Of a DNA stretch of 64,000 nucleotides, positions 61,687 to 64,000 are shown one piece after another. The translations under genes were made by a program, and so were the position numbers. The stretch is from an uncultured Scytonema sp. (GTDB taxonomy: Bacteria > Cyanobacteriota > Cyanobacteriia > Cyanobacteriales > Nostocaceae): the NCBI GenBank assembly GCA_937873135.1, contig CALMVQ010000154.1:51725-115724 (forward strand). Reading direction: 5' to 3'. The notes below the pieces were generated by a model that did no database searches, was not told the origin of the DNA, and saw nothing but the letters and a program-made list of their open reading frames with translations. The first letter of the stretch is position 1. The number at the start of each line of letters is the position of its first letter.

Positions 61687-62844
61687 ATGACTAACAACAC
61701 AACCATATTTAACTTTGCTTCGCCAACTGACCTGATTTTACCAATACCACCGGACGTCCCACAACGAAGCGAATCTTTTTCTAACCCAACATCTTTTGCT
61801 TCTGCTGATCTCAATAAACTTTGCCTCAATGCCGTATTGCCTTGGCTACAAGAAGATTTGGCACCGCAGGCAAAACCTTGGCCAAGTACCACTGCTCTAC
61901 CTAGCTTTTGGGAATTCGTTAATGGAACTGCGATCTCTATTGACGGAACTCGATTTGTCTTAGTTCCCAGCGAGGCTATGGATTTGGGCGAAATGCGTGT
62001 AGCTCAAGAATGGGTAGATATACCAAGTTTTGTTGGTGATTATTACTTAGCAGTACAGGTAGAACCGGATGACGGTTACGTCAGAATTTGGGGCTACTGT
62101 ACCCACGCACAAATCAAGAATCAGGGAAGTTACGACAGCAGCGATCGCACTTATTCGGTTGAAAACGCTGACATGATTAACGACATCAGTGTGTTAATGG
62201 TAGCGCAACAATTCTGCCAGGAAGAAACGACACGTAGCATCATTCCATCTTTGCCAACTTTATCACCAGTACAAGCACAAAACTTAATCTCCCGTCTGCA
62301 AACGAGCCACATAACACCCCGGTTGGAGATTCCTTTTCAAATGTGGGGGGCTTTAATTGAGCATGGAGGTTGGAGACAAAGCTTATATCAACGACGCTTG
62401 GGACTCCAAGAACAATGGTCGATCATTGAATGGCTTCAGAGCGGTGTCTCTCAATTTGCGCGATCACTTGGTTGGGGAAGTTTAAGTCTACAATTAAGTG
62501 GGGCGGGAGTGCGGAGTGTTGAAGAAATACAATCGCGGATAGCCATGTCTCGCCAACTGATGATAGCAGGTCAACTGTACGATTTGACAATTACACCACA
62601 AAATGAAGGAGAATCAACATGGCACTTTGAGTTGCGTAACGCCACTGTGGGAGCCGCGATTCCTGGTGGTTTTAAACTCAGACTCCTGACGGAAGATTTA
62701 CAGCCGTTTCCCAATAACGAAGATGTCGCCACAACTGCGGTAGAATTACTCTTTGTAGATGTTGCGTTACAACCTGGTGAAGGTATAGTTTGGGAAATAG
62801 AACCCCTACCCGAAAACTACGACCGAGAAATACTGAGGTTTTAA
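61687..62844 (+). CDS. DUF1822-like protein
   Basis: LPSFWEFVNGTAISIDGTRFVLVPSEAMDLGEMRVAQEWVDIPSFVGDYYLAVQVEPDDGYVRIWGYCTHAQIKNQGSYDSSDRTYSV. Confidence 0.75.
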   Translation: MTNNTTIFNFASPTDLILPIPPDVPQRSESFSNPTSFASADLNKLCLNAVLPWLQEDLAPQAKPWPSTTALPSFWEFVNGTAISIDGTRFVLVPSEAMDLGEMRVAQEWVDIPSFVGDYYLAVQVEPDDGYVRIWGYCTHAQIKNQGSYDSSDRTYSVENADMINDISVLMVAQQFCQEETTRSIIPSLPTLSPVQAQNLISRLQTSHITPRLEIPFQMWGALIEHGGWRQSLYQRRLGLQEQWSIIEWLQSGVSQFARSLGWGSLSLQLSGAGVRSVEEIQSRIAMSRQLMIAGQLYDLTITPQNEGESTWHFELRNATVGAAIPGGFKLRLLTEDLQPFPNNEDVATTAVELLFVDVALQPGEGIVWEIEPLPENYDREILRF

Positions 62845-62879
62845 GCACAGAAAGTCAAGAAATCGACTAAAGAATAACA

Positions 62880-63989
62880 GTGCAGATGAATCAGAATGTA
62901 ATTGGTGTTGCAGTTGTTGGTACGGGATTTGGTCAAAAAGTCCATATTCCGGCATTTCAATCTCATCCTTTGACTCAAGTGGTTGCTGTTTACAACCGCG
63001 ATCTAGATAAAGCCAAAGCGATCGCCAAATCCCACGACATTCCTCATGCCTGCAACACAATTGCAGATATTGTGGCACTACCAGAAGTGGAAGCCGTTAG
63101 CATTTCCACACCGCCATTCTTGCATTATGAAATGGCAAAAGCAGTGTTACAGTCTGGCAAACATTTGTTACTGGAAAAACCAACAGCATTAAATGCCGCC
63201 GAGGCGAAAGAACTTTATCGGTTGGCAAAGGAGGCAGGCGTTAGTGCGGCTTTAGACTTTGAGTTTCGCTTTGTTCCTGGCTGGCAGTTTTTTGCCGAAC
63301 TGTTGTCAGATGATTATGTTGGTTCTAAGCATTTGATTAGAATTGATTGGTTGGGTTCTTCGCGTGCTGATGTTTTGCGTCCTTGGAACTGGTATTCGCG
63401 CCGAGATCAAGGAGGCGGTGTATTGGGATCTTTAGGTTCCCACATTTTTGATTATATTTACTGGTTATTTGGTCCTGTACGTAGATTGAGCGCTCGTTTT
63501 AGTACTGCTATTCCTCAAAGGTTGGACCCCGCAACTGATAAACTAAGACCAGTAGATTCTGATGACACTTGTTTGGTGATGCTGGAGTTGGCTGATGGCA
63601 CACCTTGTCAAGTTTCAATCAGTGCCGTGATTCATGCACCTCGTACCCATTGGATGGAAGTTTATGGCGATCGCGGGACTTTGATTTTAGGAAGTGAAAA
63701 TCAAAAAGACTATATATATGGGTTCCATGTTTGGGGTTCTAAGACGGGTAAACCACTGACGCAAATAGAGATTCCCAATCGGTTAATCTTTCCCAGAAAT
63801 TATGGTGATGGTCGTATTTCTGCACTGATTAGGGTTGTGGATAGTTGGCTGGTAGGTATTCACAAGGGTGAGGCGATCGTTCCATCCTTGCGAGAAGGAG
63901 TTTATTCCCAATTGTTGATGGATTGCTGCTATGAATCAAATGTGACATCAAAATGGGTTGATGTGCCAGCATTGGAAGAATTTTTGTAA
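62880..63989 (+). CDS. Gfo/Idh/MocA-family oxidoreductase
   Basis: GVAVVGTGFGQKVHIPAFQSHPLTQVVAVYNRD, EAVSISTPPFLHYEMAKAVLQSGKHLLLEKPTALNAAEAKEL. Confidence 0.93.
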   Translation: MQMNQNVIGVAVVGTGFGQKVHIPAFQSHPLTQVVAVYNRDLDKAKAIAKSHDIPHACNTIADIVALPEVEAVSISTPPFLHYEMAKAVLQSGKHLLLEKPTALNAAEAKELYRLAKEAGVSAALDFEFRFVPGWQFFAELLSDDYVGSKHLIRIDWLGSSRADVLRPWNWYSRRDQGGGVLGSLGSHIFDYIYWLFGPVRRLSARFSTAIPQRLDPATDKLRPVDSDDTCLVMLELADGTPCQVSISAVIHAPRTHWMEVYGDRGTLILGSENQKDYIYGFHVWGSKTGKPLTQIEIPNRLIFPRNYGDGRISALIRVVDSWLVGIHKGEAIVPSLREGVYSQLLMDCCYESNVTSKWVDVPALEEFL

Positions 63990-64000
63990 GTAGTTAGCGC

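Noticed and set aside
1809-63680. Frequent GCGATCGC octamers
   Set aside because: HIP1 is a well known, genome-wide over-represented palindrome in cyanobacteria; not locus-specific.
1-64000. tRNA or rRNA genes
   Set aside because: No cloverleaf or rRNA signature recognised by eye; a tRNAscan-SE/Infernal run would be needed to exclude them.

Overview
This looks like a chromosomal window from a filamentous cyanobacterium, probably of the heterocyst-forming (Nostocales-like) type. The inference rests on gene content, frequent GCGATCGC (HIP1) octamers and heptad STRR repeats. Housekeeping blocks: the 3' end of a dnaK-like gene plus dnaJ and a second J-protein; uppS-cdaA-lysA; rimI; clpC; nagB; a Ski2-like helicase; proC/sepF/pipY/pipX; remA-like. 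Accessory blocks: (1) a compact unconventional Hsp70 operon (DnaK-like, zinc-ribbon membrane protein, large helical/TPR-like protein, J-like protein without an HPD motif, GrpE-like); (2) an ISL3-type element with terminal inverted repeats and an 8-bp target duplication that splits an HNH nuclease gene exactly in frame; (3) a large TpsA-like exoprotein; (4) a putative ethylene receptor histidine kinase followed by a receiver/PAS/kinase hybrid; (5) a surface/exopolysaccharide region (dTDP-rhamnose genes, glycosyltransferases, beta-helix protein) in which three adjacent proteins share an N-terminal FYRxxNSDL..HFxxYGLxEGR module; (6) a caspase-nSTAND-TM-WD40 protein (14 WD repeats) divergent from a sigma-70-like factor and a DUF1822 protein. 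The best candidates for poorly described systems are the Hsp70 operon, the caspase/STAND/sigma/DUF1822 locus and the shared N-terminal repeat module. All family assignments come from reading the sequence by eye; no searches were run.
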